Assembly (NCBI GenBank): GCA_013399695.1
Contig: VXAU01004391.1
Coordinates: 1-64,000 of the forward strand
Length of the DNA stretch: 64,000 nucleotides
From: Formicarius rufipectus
Taxonomy: Eukaryota; Chordata; Aves; Passeriformes; Formicariidae
Reading direction: 5' to 3'
The first letter of the stretch is position 1; every line of letters begins with the position of its first letter. Both the position numbers and the translations under genes were made by a program. Shown here piece after piece: positions 13,501 through 28,500 of the stretch. The notes under the pieces are model-generated. The model was not told where the DNA came from, did not search any database, and saw only the letters and a program-made list of their open reading frames with translations.

Positions 13501-16500
13501 GAAATTTGGGCCTTATATGAAGGGAGAAAATAATTATTACCTATATTTAAGTCTCTTGGTGAATAAAGACAAAGATGGGCTATATATTAATAGTTCTGAA
13601 GCCACATTTTCACTAGGACTCATCAGCATTAAAAAAAAAAAAAAAAAAAAGCAAGCCCAAAAAACAACCCAGTAAGAAGGGAAATAGAGTTGATAATGTA
13701 CATTTAATCCAACAGTAGCCAATTGTGTGAAATATCCATTGATTTCCTGGGCTTTTAATGAGTTCTGTGGTATACATATTAAATGTATTATTGCCATATG
13801 CTCATGTTTTTCAATAGCATTTGTTTGTAAGCATCAGGTATATGTTATGTATCCCAGAGAATATTTAAGCATATGTATGAGTAGTTTTGTAATTTGCAGG
13901 CTCTCATCCAAGTAATGTTCTGGAAATGAAGCATTGTCCCAGCAGGGAAATTAAGCGGTGATGCATGAAAAATTGTTCATTATGAGCAATTCTTCACAGC
14001 TTTCATGTAATTAATGCTCTGACAAACAGAGGTAACAACTGATTTTGAGCAGTATGTAAACCATACCTAGTAACTCACCAGTAAAATAATTTCATGATAC
14101 CCTTCTTCTCTACTTCCGTGATGGCAAAAGTAGAGTAATTGGTGAAAGCAGAGAAAACACTAAAACAACTCCCCCCTCCCCCAGTAATTAAGTATTTGTT
14201 GTACTTTCCCCCTCAGTTATTATTTCCACTATTATTAATAAAAACAATAGCAAAATGAGCTAAATAAGCAATAACACATATCATATTGTTTGTGTACAGG
14301 TGCAAGTTTTGTGGTGGAAGAGGGCTTCTCAGCAGCCCTTACAACCAACCACTTGTTTGCCACTGATCCTGACACCACTGCAGATGACTTAGAGTTCGTG
14401 TTGCTTTCTCCTCCCCAGTTTGGTTACATTGAAAATATATTGCCTTCTCCCGGGTTTGAGAAGAGCAATGCAGGAATAAGTATAGGTAAGTGTTAACAAC
14501 TTGTGGTAATCAAGCAGATGAAATGCAGAGGGCTTCTGGAGGGCTCAGCAATGGTCTGCACAGTGGTCCCTGGAGGTGCAGCTGCAGGTGTGGGCATTAA
14601 TAGGGGCTTATTGCGGAAGGCATGTGCTGACAAATGAAGAGCAGTGGGACCATGTGGGTGGAGTTCAAAGGGAGACTGCAGTCCTGCAGGTGTGAAGAAT
14701 TGGCACTTGAAGTAAACAAGCCAATCCTTGTTTTATGCATTCCATTTGCAATCTATTAGAAGTGTCAATATGAGACATTAATCTGCTCTTCCTGCCTCTC
14801 ACTTCATTCCCTGATGAAAATCTCCCACATGTCCCTTCACTTATACATCTGCCAGTTAAATGTGGTAGCCTGGGTCCCAGGTTAGTTTCCAAGGCAAAAT
14901 TATAAAGCAGAGAGATAGTGGTGTACTTGAGTCTCTTCCCTTGTCCACTTTCAAGCATCACAGAGGCAGTTTCACCCTTGGAGGAATTGACTGTGGTGTG
15001 CTTTCTAATACTACCAGCTTTTACCAGTGTCTTTGGCTGGAAACCTGTAATCACAGAGCCTTTCAGTCTCCATTTTCCTGGTCTGTCAGTCAAACAACAG
15101 TGTAATTCGAATAATATAATCATAGAATCACTTAGCTTGAAACAGACCATCAGGTCCAGCCATTAACCTAGTGCTGCCAAGGAACCCAGGACCTCAGAGA
15201 TTTTTTACCTGTTATTTAGAGTTGTTCTTGTATGGGCTTAGTTTTGCACATGGAACTGAGAAGTATGAAGTTGCGCAGTTCCACCAGAAGAAGAATGATG
15301 CATTTTTATTTTGATATAACATGTAACATGTTATAAAAATGCTGTAATGGCATTGTGCAGTGTAACCCTTAGAGCCAAAAAATGACTGAGAACTTATCCA
15401 AGTTATTTATTCTTTGAAAAAAGACAGTTTCAAATTTTTTTAATGATATGTAAGACTAGGGGGCAGAAAAAGATTTTGCTAACTCATTTTCTTTTTAAAA
15501 TCTCTAGCTTCATTTCAGCTGAAGCACTTGAAAGCCATGAATATAAACTACGTACAAGCCAGGCACATGCAAATGGAGCCAACAGAGGACAAGTTTGTAC
15601 TTTATGTCACTGATGGATTGCATCGCTCAGCAGAGACTCCATTTTTTGTACTGATCACTCCAACCAATGATGAAGTCCCAGAATTCATAGCCAGGAATAT
15701 TACCGTAAGGAAATAAGCCAAATGCCTAACACAGAATTATTTTAACAGGAAAAGACTTATTGAATATAAACAAGAATATTATTCTGACTCCTGTTCCTCT
15801 GCATTTTTCCCTTACTTTGTGTAGTCCAGCCTAGTTCAGGAAACAGCCCAGTTAAGCCCTATGTAAGCCTGTTAGACAGAGCTTCTGTGGGATGGGAACC
15901 GTGCATATTTCCTTGGAAACTTGCAGTTGAGTAAAACAAAAAGGCTGAAATCTTTAAACAAATAAGTAATCTAGAAGGCAAAAAAATCTTTGTGCTTCTT
16001 ATAGTTTCTCAAGAGCTTTCACAATTTTTCTATTGAGTGTTTTTTATATTCCTGGCATAGTCTCTCCCATCTTTGGAGATTATTTTTCTTATAAATAACC
16101 CTGTGAGCACCATGCTAGGGCAGTGTAAGATAAGATTATTATAAAGTAAAACGTGCATGTATATGTATAAATTTATATACATCTTTAACTTCTAATACAT
16201 TTATATACATAAAAGTTATCTCCTTTGTACATTTCTGAGCACTTCATTTGACACTGACTTATCTAAGATCTTTTCTGTTAATTGGGGCAGATAAGAACTC
16301 CTTATGACAACGTCTCTTTCCATCACCATAACGATTTACTTCTCCCTGTTTCTTAAACCAGTTGAAATCAGTAGCTGGTCAAAAAGTTTCTAGGAAAGGA
16401 AAAGTACTCTCCTTACAAAACCATGCTAAAGTTTTATTTTTTCTTTTTAAGTGAAAATATTGGACATATGCTCTTTCATGTTTAGGTTCAAGAAGGGGAG

Positions 16501-19500
16501 ATGAAAGAGCTGGATCTGTCTGTTATCAATGTAGTTGATCTGGATGTGCCTGAAGACCACCTGGTATTTGAGATTGTGCAGAAGCCCTGGTATGGATTCC
16601 TTATTAATGGAGTTCATGGCAATGATATTCTAACCTACAAACAGTTGATTAACCATGAGCACCACAGCCACCGGTTGCTTGTTCATGACTTTTCCATGGA
16701 CCTACTGAAGAATGGTAGGTATCACATTCTTCTGACACTGATCTTTCATTCCTTTAGTGTGGCAAATGGCACACTAATAAACTTTCATCACCTATATATT
16801 CACTTAACTTATATGTATTTATGTTTAGTAATGTGAGTTGACATATTTAATACTGTTGTTGCCTGTTGTTTTTAGGAACTGTCAATAAAATCATCCTGAG
16901 ACACCTATGTGTCAAAAAAGGTAGTAATATGAGTAAGGAAACCACCTGCCTAAAAAAAAAAAAAAAAAAAAAAAAGAAAAAATGAAAAAAAATGGGAAAA
17001 ATGTGTCCATGAGCTGCTGTTAATGNAAAAAAAAAGGAATAATGTAACATATAATTAAACATAAAATCAAATGTTTGAGAGCACCTAAGAGAGAGACAGC
17101 AAGACTGATTTAAAAACACATTAAATGATCATGGGTTTAAGTATTTCTCTCAATGATCACAGAATCATAGAACAGTTTGAGTTGGAAAGGGCTTTTAAGG
17201 ATCACCTATTCCACCTCCTCTGCCACGGGCAGGGTCATCTTCCACTAGACTAAGTTGCCTAAAGCCCCATTCAACCAGATCTTGAACATTTCCAGGAACA
17301 GGGCCTCCACAGCTAATCTAGACAAACTGTTTCAGTGTTTCATGATCCTTATTGTACAACATTTTTGCAACCTAAACCTAACCCCTTTCAGTTTTAAACT
17401 CCTGTCCCTTGCCATGTCACTACAGGCATTGATAAAAAAAAAATAAAATCTCTCTTTATCTTTCCTATAAGCTTCCTTTAGATATTAAAAGACTGTGATA
17501 CACCTTCATATGCATAACTAGAAAAGTATGAACTGGGGCTCTATAGCTTAGTGTTATCAGTCAATCTACTTTGAAGCAGCAAATCTCTTACAAGTACATG
17601 CAATCAAGAGGTGTACTTAACACTGTCAAGAATGTAATGGATTCTTCCAGACTGTGGATATTTAGAGAAACATGGAATCTATCAATATAAAGAGGAACAT
17701 GCCGTTCAAGTTTCAGTTCAGTCCTCAAAAACCAAGAAAGATATTTTGTCTCACTGCTTGTCTAATATTTACATTCAGAAATATCAGGGGTCCATGCCAA
17801 ATTCCTCCAGCCTTCCCAAGTCCTGGTTTTGATTCTCTTCCTTGGCTGTTCTTTCCCGTTTTTCTGTCCACAGTGGTGAACAAGCCACCTCCAGCCCAGA
17901 AGTTCTGGGCACATGGTCATAGACACAAGGTCAGCTGTCATTTCAAAGGCTTTTTTCAAGCTCCCTGAGCACAGAAAAGTGTTGCCTGACAGTCTCACCC
18001 TCTTCATGGTTCCTGTCAAAATGATGTGGAATGAGGAGAGGAGAAGAAATGTGCCTTTTTCAGACTTACTGAGACCTCTTTTGGAAGACAGTCACTCCTT
18101 ACCTGGGTCAGGATGGTGACTTTGAGTCAACAGTATGTTACTAGATTAGCAAACAGGAGTGGCTCACCGAACTTCTCGTAGCTGAATCAAGTTTGCTGTA
18201 ATCAGAACATACAGAGAAGGAGATAGAAGAAGAGTGTTGGAAGAAGAGTGAAATGCTGTGAGATATTTTGCAGGAGTCAGATTCAGTTGTTCTATTTCTC
18301 TCTCCCCCTCTTTCTCTCTTCTTTTTCTCTCACTTCTCACATCACACAGGAATGAAGATGATGTATATGCATGACAACTCGGAAAACCTCACTGACTGCT
18401 TTAAAATCCAGCTATCAGATGGAAAACATAAGGTCCTCAGAACCATTTCAGTACAGGTCATTCCAGTTAATGATGAGAAACCAGTGCTGATCAAGTAAGT
18501 CACATGTTTCTGTCTCTGACAGAGGAATGTGTTCTGACAAAATGATGGAAAAGTTAACAAAGCAGCAAATCATAGAATCATAGAAGGTTGGAAAAGGTTG
18601 GATCATGATGTCCAACTGTGAACCTAGCACCCCACCATATTCACCATTAAACCATGATCTCAGTGACTCCTGGGGAGAGCAAACCCTAACTAGTTACAGA
18701 CTAATGTCAATGCAGATGTTTCTATGCAGGTCTTTATCAGCCAGTTAAAAAAAAAATAGGAAAGAAGATCATGCTTTAATGTTGCTCAATATTAAATGGA
18801 GTGACAAAAATTTGGAAAGAGATGGTGGAGGGACATGCTTGCTGTGTCTTTCATAAGTTGCTTCAAGGTGTTTGCCAGACACCTCTGATCTTTGTGCACC
18901 TCTGAGGGACACTGACCACCGCGGTACTGTTTTCCCATTCCCTGAGACAAACGTCTGCCTGAAACACCTCTCTGAAAGCAGCTCTGGACTTCAGCAAACC
19001 TGATGCACAGAAAAGGTTCTAAGATCAATTATTCTCTTTTGTTTTATATTATAAAGCTCAGCCTTAGTTCAGCTATTTAAAAGCTATGCACTACTTACCT
19101 TGTGCTTCAAAACTAGGAGTCATAAATGAATATGACAAGACCAGAAACTGCCTGTCAGATAATTTGTAGACAGGCAGTGGACTACAAGAGAACCAAACTT
19201 TTTGGACATTTTTAAAAAGCACTTGTCACTTGGGATCCTCAATTTTTAACTGATAACTTGTCACAAAGCATCAGGGTCTCTGTGACTCTTTTCCAGCCCA
19301 TGAGAGGCAGATGGGAAGCTAAGAGTCCAAAGGTGTTAGGGGTGTCTTTGAACCTCTAAAGTTTGCATTTCAGAAATGACTCAACACCTGTTAAGCAGGC
19401 TGCCACTAAACTATGAATTTCTCATCCCTCAGAATATTTGGCCTACTTTCAGATCAGACTTAAATTTCTCCTTGCAATCACTTTTTAATGTTTTGTTTAC

Positions 19501-22500
19501 CGTGTAGAGCTTCCTTCCATAAAAAATGTTAGTTTTTCAGTTGAAATATTATTTGGAACCACATAACACTAACATGAGGAAATGTGCATTTTTAGTTAGA
19601 ATAAGGAGTATAGTTTATGTTTTCATATGTCATGTACTGATAATTACTGATAACTATTTGTTCCTCACATGCTACAGATTGATGTAATTTTCCACCCTTT
19701 CCCTCTGAAAGAAGATGATGAAGTGCAAGAAGTCAAGTATTTTTAGCTTTGCCCAGCTAGATCCAGAAACTGTTGCTGCCTTGTCTGGCAATGTTAGGTC
19801 TCACCATTTGCCATTTCTATGGTGAACAGTAGCACAGAGTGAGCCATCTACTCGCAAAATAGCTATTTCTTTATGAAGTTACTGCTCTTGCCTGTTACTC
19901 TTCCACTGAGATGAGGTATGCTGCCAGTAGTTAAGCAGTAAGTGGTTTAAGGAAACATGCAGTTTGGCACTGAAGTGGTTTAGCAGCCATATTCAGTCAC
20001 CATGTCTCTGCTGTGGGGTACAAACTTCCTTATGGCACTGCAGTGTTTTATAGGTGAACATTTGACAATACTATACGCTTTTTCTCACCTTTTGATCTGG
20101 GTCCCTTTCCATCACAGAGATTTTCAGTTCTCATCTCCATTAGTTACAGACTGAAGAACCGGGGATGGGATGTTTCTGGCTGGTAAACAGCTCCTCTTAT
20201 TCACAGTGATTGCCAAACACTCAATCTGTCACCTCTTGGCTTGCATCCTGTACCAGGGAGTGCCTCTGGGGAATATACAGCTTTCTCACATTCTCCTTGA
20301 GAGCTTTTTCTCATGATGAAATGTGGGTGCTATAAGGAGCATAGAGAAGAAGCCAGTCAGACCATTGTTGTGCCTCTTATAAATAAAGATGACCAGTGAA
20401 AGACTAGTTATTTGAAAGACAGTCTTTTCCCTAATGAGCCAGTGTTTCTGTCATCTATAGTGGCAGTAATATAAAAAGCATTTTATTTGTTTACATTGTC
20501 CTCTTCTTATAAATTGTATGAAGGTAAACAGAATAGGGCCCAGGGAAATAAGACAGAAGTGGTAAATCCAAGTTTGTCATAGGTATCTGCTTTGTTTCTT
20601 TTCACCACTGTAAGGAGAAACTTGTCTACTCTGGCTTTTTTCCTGTTTTGAACTGAAATAGCCAACCTCCTTCTATTCTTTCTGCAGTTGTCATTTCTGT
20701 CAGTGTCCATATTCCTGGCAGAGAAATTACATGTTGAAAAGTTTCTTTTTATTGCATCAATACATGACTTCCAATTTTTTTCAGGAAGAATGATATAGAG
20801 GTGAACGTAGGTGAAACTCGAATAATTTCCAGCGCTGTTCTGTCAGCAGAAGATAAAGATAACCCCAGGGACAGAATTTACTATTTATTTGAAAGAATTC
20901 CAGAAAATGGTCAGCTTCAGCTCAAGGTTAGTCTTTCTACTTCAACTAAACCAGGAATGGAAAGAATTCCCTCTTTTTAGGCTAAAATGAAGTTTGTCTT
21001 CCTTTCCTCCCAAATGTCTATCATATTTTGATGTAGACAGATGTGACCAGTTTGATTATCGAAGACAGTTTGATTATCAATGATCTGTCCCAGATCCTCG
21101 ACACACAGGAGATGGAGAGTGAAATGCACGGCAGATCATCTGAGGTGACAGTGGAGAGAGATGCTGGGATAATCAGTCCGTAAAGGGGGAAAATCTAGCA
21201 TCAAAGCCAAGAGAAGACAGGGGGAAAGTCCTTGATAAAAGTCAAAATAAAAGAAACCTTTACTGCAGTTACTTCTAGGTTCAGAAAGCATGGAGGAAGT
21301 TGTATGTGGAAGAGTGAGTAGTAACTCATGAGTTAGAAAAAAAAAGTATGGGGGAAAGGAAGGGAAAAAGAAGATGGAAAGGATATAGCAAGAGAAAAGA
21401 CAAGGAAATTATTAGAAATAGAAGGAGAGATGATCACCTATTGACCAAAGACAAGCCAGAGGAATAAAGATAGAAAAAAATGCCTCTTTTAAATTGCATG
21501 TGTATATAAAAGAAAAAAATTCATTTCTAAAACCCATGAGCTTGAAAAGTGTTTTGATTCTGGATCCATATATCAAGCTGTGGATCACATGAGACTTGTG
21601 AATTAGAGGGGTCCCATATACTGAGATAAGAGGCAGCTACTGACTGGAGTCTGTCAGTTTGAACTTACAGGGTACTCTCATATATCTGAGCTCTCTGTTC
21701 TTGATAACCTTTGCTCCAAAGCTAATAATGCTGTTACTGTGTTACTGCAGGCTAAATGTTCACTTGGTTCAGTCCAATTTAGAGCACTATGCTATTTCAG
21801 AAAAGCAGGACTTTTTATTGGATAATACTTTTTTTTTTTTTGAGCAGCTTTGTGAAATAAAGAAATGAAAAACATAAGCTGAGTCAGGAACCATTTCATT
21901 TTCATCTTGTTGGTGTCTTATTGAGAAATGTGCAGGACTTACTTCCTGGAAATGCCACATTACAATTAATAAAACAATGGTTTTATTAATAATTACTGTA
22001 TAGTCTCCAGTGTTATAGCTACTTGGAAACAATCCCATCTATCTGCTACCCTTAAAAACAAGCTATCAGGAAAGAGACTAGAGCTTAAGAAGGGAAGCCA
22101 GGTAGCTGCTGCTAACAGTCTACATAACTACAAAGAAACACTATTGAGGAGGATGCCTGGGAGTCTAACTGTTTAATGAAGGATGTTTATTCTTCCTAGT
22201 TAGGACAAGACTGGATGACTCTCCAGGTTGGAATGAAGTGCACTCAGGAAGACCTGGATATGAACCTTGTAAGATATGTCCATACAGGAGCTGTAGGGTC
22301 CAAGAATCAAGACAGCTTCACATTTTACCTCTGGGATGGGTACAACAGATCCCCAACTGTGGACTTCTACATAAATATCAAGGACAAGGAAAAGGGTAAA
22401 GATCTACCAGAGCTGACGTTTTACAGTGCCTGTTTCTGAGACAAAGATATTTGAGTACAGGTACTGATCCTTTACTGAGCAGTATATAGGTCCCTGCTAG

Positions 22501-25500
22501 TCTCCCTGTAGATTCTACAAGTCTAACTGCTTGGATTTCACTGTTGGTCAGAGCTCTGATGTTCCTTCTGGTGAAGCAGTCTTGGGATTTGAAAAGGCTC
22601 TACTGAAGACAATGTGCTGGACCTTGATTCCCAAGACTTTCAGCTACTTTTCAAATAAAGCTGAAAATATCCTTTCGAAAATAGCTTTATGTCTCAGTAA
22701 ATCAAAGCACAGAAAAATGGCAAGTATGTAAAAGGATAGGCAAAAGACTGTTCAGAAACAGCTGTCCTGCAGACAGAGAAACAGAGCTCTCTCTCTCTCT
22801 TTCTATTGTATCCCTATTAGAAACCTAAAGGTAAACTTGACACTGCTAAGATTAAAAGAAGGATCAAAAGAGGTTGTGCTCTCTTCATCTCTGGCAATTT
22901 TCAACCCCCAATGAGATAAAATGCCAAGCAATGTGGTTATGGCTGATCTCAAAGCTGACCCTGCTTTGAGCAGAAGGTTGGACTAAAGACATCTTGAAGT
23001 CTCTTTCAGGCTACATTTCACTATAATCCTACAGTTCTATAATTTTTCTACTGGTGATGGCTTGTCTGTGGCTAAATAATGCACAAGAGATCAACAAGTT
23101 CAATATGACAATTTTACTTTAGTGTTTAGTGATGATTTTTGCTTTGTCTATCCTGCAGGAGACATTGCTGTTTTTATGAAACTGCTTAGAGTGCCAAAAG
23201 GAGATCGCAGCTACATTACAACTGATGTCCTCCTTGCACTGGATGGAACTGACAAGCCAGAGGAGCTCCTTTATGTGATAACTTCCCCACCCCAATATGG
23301 ACAAATAGAGTATGACAGCTACCCTGGTATCCCTATTACAAATTTCAGTCAAATGGATGTAGCACAACAGATAGTCTGCTATGTTCACAACACAAACAAA
23401 GCTGCTTTTGAAGATACATTCAGGTAAGGTATAAATCCCACCTTCCAAACTCTTCCCTTAGAATTTTTAGGGGTACTTAAAAAACTTGCTCAACACAAGA
23501 CAAAACAAACAAAAATTCCCCAAAACAAATTATTAAAAAGATATGGAATCTCTGTGTGAATTGTCAATATTTATATAGTAAATATACTGCTACAAGATTA
23601 CATTATAGCTGTGACTGCTTTGGTAATAAATGCATTTCTCATTAATGGTGAAAACATAGCAGCTTCAATATTATTATAGGACCAAGGCCACAGCTGTTAA
23701 GATTTAAGCAGAAGACAAGGACCAAGAACATACTTCTTGGATTTTCCTTCCCCCCACCCCCACCACAGCTGGATGTGGTATAACTGATTCATTTAGATAT
23801 TGAATAACAGCTTTCTTGTCTATTCTTATCATATTCATTAGGTTCCGGGCTTTTTGAATTCATAAGTGGATCTTGAACATAACGGAAACCAGTCTTCTTA
23901 ATTTATTTTGACATCACAATAGCTCAGAAACTCAGACACTTGAATTCTTGGGCCAAACATATAAGTTTACCTATAGGCCCAGTTCAGCAACGTAATCAAA
24001 TTCAAGTTTTCTTAAATGAACCTCTCTTGGTTATAAAGTAGAATGATATAATGAGTTATTATCACATAAATAGTAGACACATTGTTGCTCAAAGTTTTGC
24101 AGACAGTTTTGTAAAAGCAGTCAAGCTCAGGGAAAAGAAAAAGCTCAGAAATCAGGAAAATATTTATAGAGGAAAAATGCTTACTTCTTTGTAGCACTGG
24201 TAATTTTCTCTGTGGGAAGTAAGAGATATGCAAATACACACCAAAATGCCAATGCAGTGGAAAAAAATCCAAGAAAGTTTATTCCGAAGTCGAGAATGTT
24301 AAAAACTTACAAAGGAAACTGCACGAGGCTGCAAAGCACAACCTGGGAGAAAGCGAAACCTCCTGTTCTTCCTCGGGCTTTATCATCACCACCCTCTCCC
24401 AGCTACCCCATTGGCTGCAGAGGCCTGCAGCATCTGGTTATCTCTTTGCATATCAGAAAAGGAGAGCCTGTAACTTACTCTGGAATGCAGAAGGGAAAGG
24501 AAAGAATACCCCATCTAACCATCCTTGAGAAGGCTCTTTCCAGGTAGGAAAGGCTTCTTAAGGAACACCTGTTTCCTTGAAGTGAATTCTTCAAGTAAAA
24601 ATGATATTTACCCTTACACTCTGCAAAGAGCTTTTGAGAGAAATGGGATTTACTGTAAAATTCAAAATTAGGAGCTTATGGCTTTTAATTTGTGACCAAG
24701 AAAAGCTGAAGATTTCGCTCCTAAGAGCTGCAATTTAGAAAAGACCCCTTCTTACACTCTCTTATGAATAGATTCCTGATCTGAATGGCTTTTTCCATGA
24801 TGCATGATGAAGACTGAAGAATATTTTGCATAAGTCAGTTTGAGAGCTATTTTGCAAGGAAGTCAAGCAAGTGGAGCATGGAGGCAACAAATAAACCTCC
24901 CTATGACACTGGGGCAGCTCATGTGATGTTATCCATATTTAACCCAAATCTAAATTTGAAAACTTTCCTCAAATCAAACATTTTAAACTATCCCTTTCAC
25001 TAAAATCAATGTGGTGGAAGTTCGAGGTAGGAGATTTGTCTGATCCACTCATACAACAGAAAAAGTGAGCAAATACTCCCTGGTTTTGTGTTTCTTGATT
25101 GTGAAACACTGACCAAAACTAGAATTAGCTTAGACAATGCCAACCATAGTTTGGGCAGCATAGTAGTGGCTTCTGTCAGTATGACTTCCATATCACACTA
25201 ATAAAAGCAGATCAAACAATTCTAGGGAAATTGCAAATGTTGATAAACCCAGTTTTTCTATTTAGATACTTAACAACCAAACTAGAATGTCAGCCTTAGA
25301 AAAGTAAGGTTATGGTGTTTAAATAACTATGGATATTTGATAATGATTTTAATCACAATAATTATGTTCCTTGATGTTACCATTTGGAAAAGAATTTGGT
25401 TTTGTGTAGACATATAAATATTCTGGCAGAACATTATTATTATTATTTCAACAAGGAATGGTTACATTAATTATATGGGTAATTATGGCATGAGGAGGAA

Positions 25501-28500
25501 TTAACTGACCAGATTTTTACTTCTCACTAAAGTACTTACTTCAGATGTAAATTTACCTGTATTGTTTGGTGCTGCTGGCCTGGAAGAAATATTTGGCAGT
25601 GCTTGTTTGGACAGATGACTTCAAGTGATTAGCAATCTCACATCAGATGCTGGCAGCAGGATACTAAAAGAACATGCTAATGTCCTCTATTTTGACATGC
25701 TGGCTCGATTTTGTAATGAGTTGGCACTATTTATGATTCCATTTTTATCTTTTAAATGCCATGACAGATGGTAGTTCCTATAGCCAACTCCATTGCCATC
25801 AAACTGCAGAAAGTATGAAATGTTGGTAATGGTGAAATCAAACAATGCAACATGGCCTCCAAACCGTGCCTGGAAGTTGTTCCCTAAATGTCATCAGAGT
25901 GAGGAGAATACTGGCTGCTCTCCATTCCTGAGGAAATAATGAAGTAGACATAAACTAGATATAAATTAACAAAATCTCCTGAAGTGCAGAAAAAGGACAT
26001 AATGGACACAGGCAGTTTTGTCACCTGTGAAACTGAGTGGTGAATAAAATTTGCATTCTAAATTTCAGTCTGATGTATACAACAAGGACTTTTGTTGATC
26101 TCTGCTATTCTGTAGAAGACTGGATGAATCTTCAGTTGAATGAACTGAATTATCTAAGTCTTTCACTTGTATTATTTGACACATCATCCAAATGATTTTA
26201 CAGCCTTAAAACAAATGAGAGGAAACTGACTCCTGCGGCAACCTTCCAGTCTTTTTGAGAGAAGGTTAAGGTCTTAACTAAAGGTGTTTTACTCTTTTCC
26301 CCCCTTAGCAACTTATTTATCATATTTATTCTAGTTGTGTATTTGATTTCAGATAGCTAATAGCACAACCCTTTTACCACTGGCACAATAGCATTAGGTC
26401 AGTGCAGACAGATGTCTCTAGGTTCCCAGCTGGGAATACCATCCTCAGTAAACATATTTCTAACTGCTATATAGTCCCTGGTCTGCCTATACGCATTCCC
26501 ATCTGTTTCACGGCATGCTGCCAGTTTACGAGTTGATCAAGCCCTAATCATGCAGCATTGGTGAAGGCAGTGAGGAGTTTTAGATGGACAGTCTGTGTGA
26601 CACAGTAAGCTGCACCATGACCTACTGAAAGTCATTTACATTCAAGGCACACAGCAGCAGACCAGGTGTTGATCCTCAATTTTTTTAAATACATCTTTGA
26701 GGTCTACAGTCAAGACAACAGGAAACAGATAATCTACCTATATGTTAGACAGTCTCCACTTCACTTCTGTGCAGTAGGAGAGTGCTAGGTGGAAAGCAGC
26801 CAGCCAGGCTGGCCCTTGTACTATTTGAAAAAGCTGTCTCATTCTACCACAAGCAAACTTTTTTGCAAAGCAGGCTCTGTTCTGGATCAGGCAGAACAAA
26901 CATGTGAAAACCACTTTCTAAAGTATTTTTGCCTGTTCTGTGCAGCATAATCACTGAAATTTATGTAGAAAGACAGGTAACTCATATGTACTATTTGTTG
27001 ATGAGATGGGAAGAATTGTGAGAAACTTTCAAAGCAATTTTTAGTTTCATATACCCTCAAAGTTCTTATTATATGCATGACACTCTTCCATGTAATTCCT
27101 TTCAGAAAAAATACTGATTTAATGATCTTGACAATGAAATTTAGAATGAGTTTTGAAGACTAAAAGATTGGCTTCCACCTTATTTTTATCCACCACTGAA
27201 TTTGATACTAAATTTCTGCAGACTATGCTATCACTTGTATGGCAAAAGCCCATAATCGGCTGGTAAGCATCTGTCATGTTTTAATCCCAGTCTCCAATGA
27301 TGCCCAATGCAGCTGCTTACTCACTTCTTGCCTGGTAGGATGGGGGAGAGAACTGGAAGACTAAAAGACACAAAACTTCTCATTTGAGATAAAGAATGTT
27401 TAATAGGTAAAGTGAAAGCGGCACACACATGCAAAGCAAAACAAATTCATTCACTTCCCATGAGCAGACTGGTGTTCAGCCATCCCCAGGAAAGCAGAGT
27501 TCCGTCATGCATAATGATGACTTGGGAAGACAAATGCCTTCACTCCAAATGTCTCCGCTTTCCTCCTTCTTCTCCCAGGTCTATATACTAAGCACAAAAC
27601 CATATGGTCTGGGGACATTCTTTGGGTCAGTTGAGGTCAGCTGTCCTGGCTGTGTCCCCTCCTAACTCCTTGTGCACCCCTAGCCCACTCACTGGCAGGG
27701 TAATGTGAGGGGCAGAAAAGGTCTTGAGGCTGTGTAAGAGCTGCTTGTCAGTAACAAAAAGAAAACATCCTTATGTTATCAACACTCTTTCAAGTACAAA
27801 TCAAAACCACAGTCCTATACTAGTGACCATGAAGGAAATTAACTCTTCACCAGTCAACACCAGCACAGCTTTCAACAGATTTTCTGTCCAGCCTTGGACA
27901 CCTTTATCTATCTCTTTTTTGAAGGGAAATCTAACTGTAGAGCATAATCAAATCTCTGCATATCTAAAGAAACATTACTTCTTGAGAGAAACAAGAAGCT
28001 ATGTTGCTACTAATAGAAATTCCCAGTAGGGAATAAGAACTCTGTATATATGACCTTTCCATAAATATATGGTATGGATTTCTACATTTTTAAAACTACC
28101 CTAGAAACTTGTACAGTTCTGCCCAATATCTCAGTATTTCAGTGAAACCTTACTTGATTTTTGTAAAGAAACACAAATAGTTCCTCTGAATGTACAGAAG
28201 TTTAAAGATACAGTTAGTGCTCAAACAAACTCATAAAGTGGGGTGAGGATGAATCTTTCTCCATCTTAGTTTCTCAAATAATTTTGGGGTTATTAGGCAG
28301 AAAATATTTATAACAGTGAACAGAAAAAAAACAAATCAAAACAAAAAATAGACCCTTGTCCAGGCAGATCATGCACTTTACAAACGTCTTTCTATAAGTT
28401 GTAGACAAAACCAACACTTTCACTGGCAGGTGCCACCGCCAAGAAACCAAGAGAAGATATACTTAAGGATGCATAAAATGTGTGTATGTGCTAGAGGCTA

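Larger units (their letters stand above)
14486..18349. other. FREM1 introns between window exons 11 and 14
   Basis: Three introns (14486-15507, 15705-16485, 16715-18349). They hold two antisense CR1 fragments, a 21-bp palindrome, an A-rich tract near 16952-17035 containing one ambiguous base (17026), and a CT-rich tract before the 18350 acceptor. Confidence 0.65.
18495..23158. other. FREM1 introns between window exons 14 and 17
   Basis: Three introns (18495-20784, 20927-22199, 22396-23158). They contain a short CR1 end at 18569, a 10-bp-arm hairpin at 19147-19178, purine-rich sequence near 21300-21480, a (CT)n run near 22785-22803 and a sense CR1 end near 22945. No exon is seen. Confidence 0.65.

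Noticed and set aside
14665..15150. 161-codon open frame on the minus strand
   Set aside because: It is inside a FREM1 intron, with no recognisable family, low-complexity-free but unremarkable sequence and no promoter or splice signals. It is probably chance.
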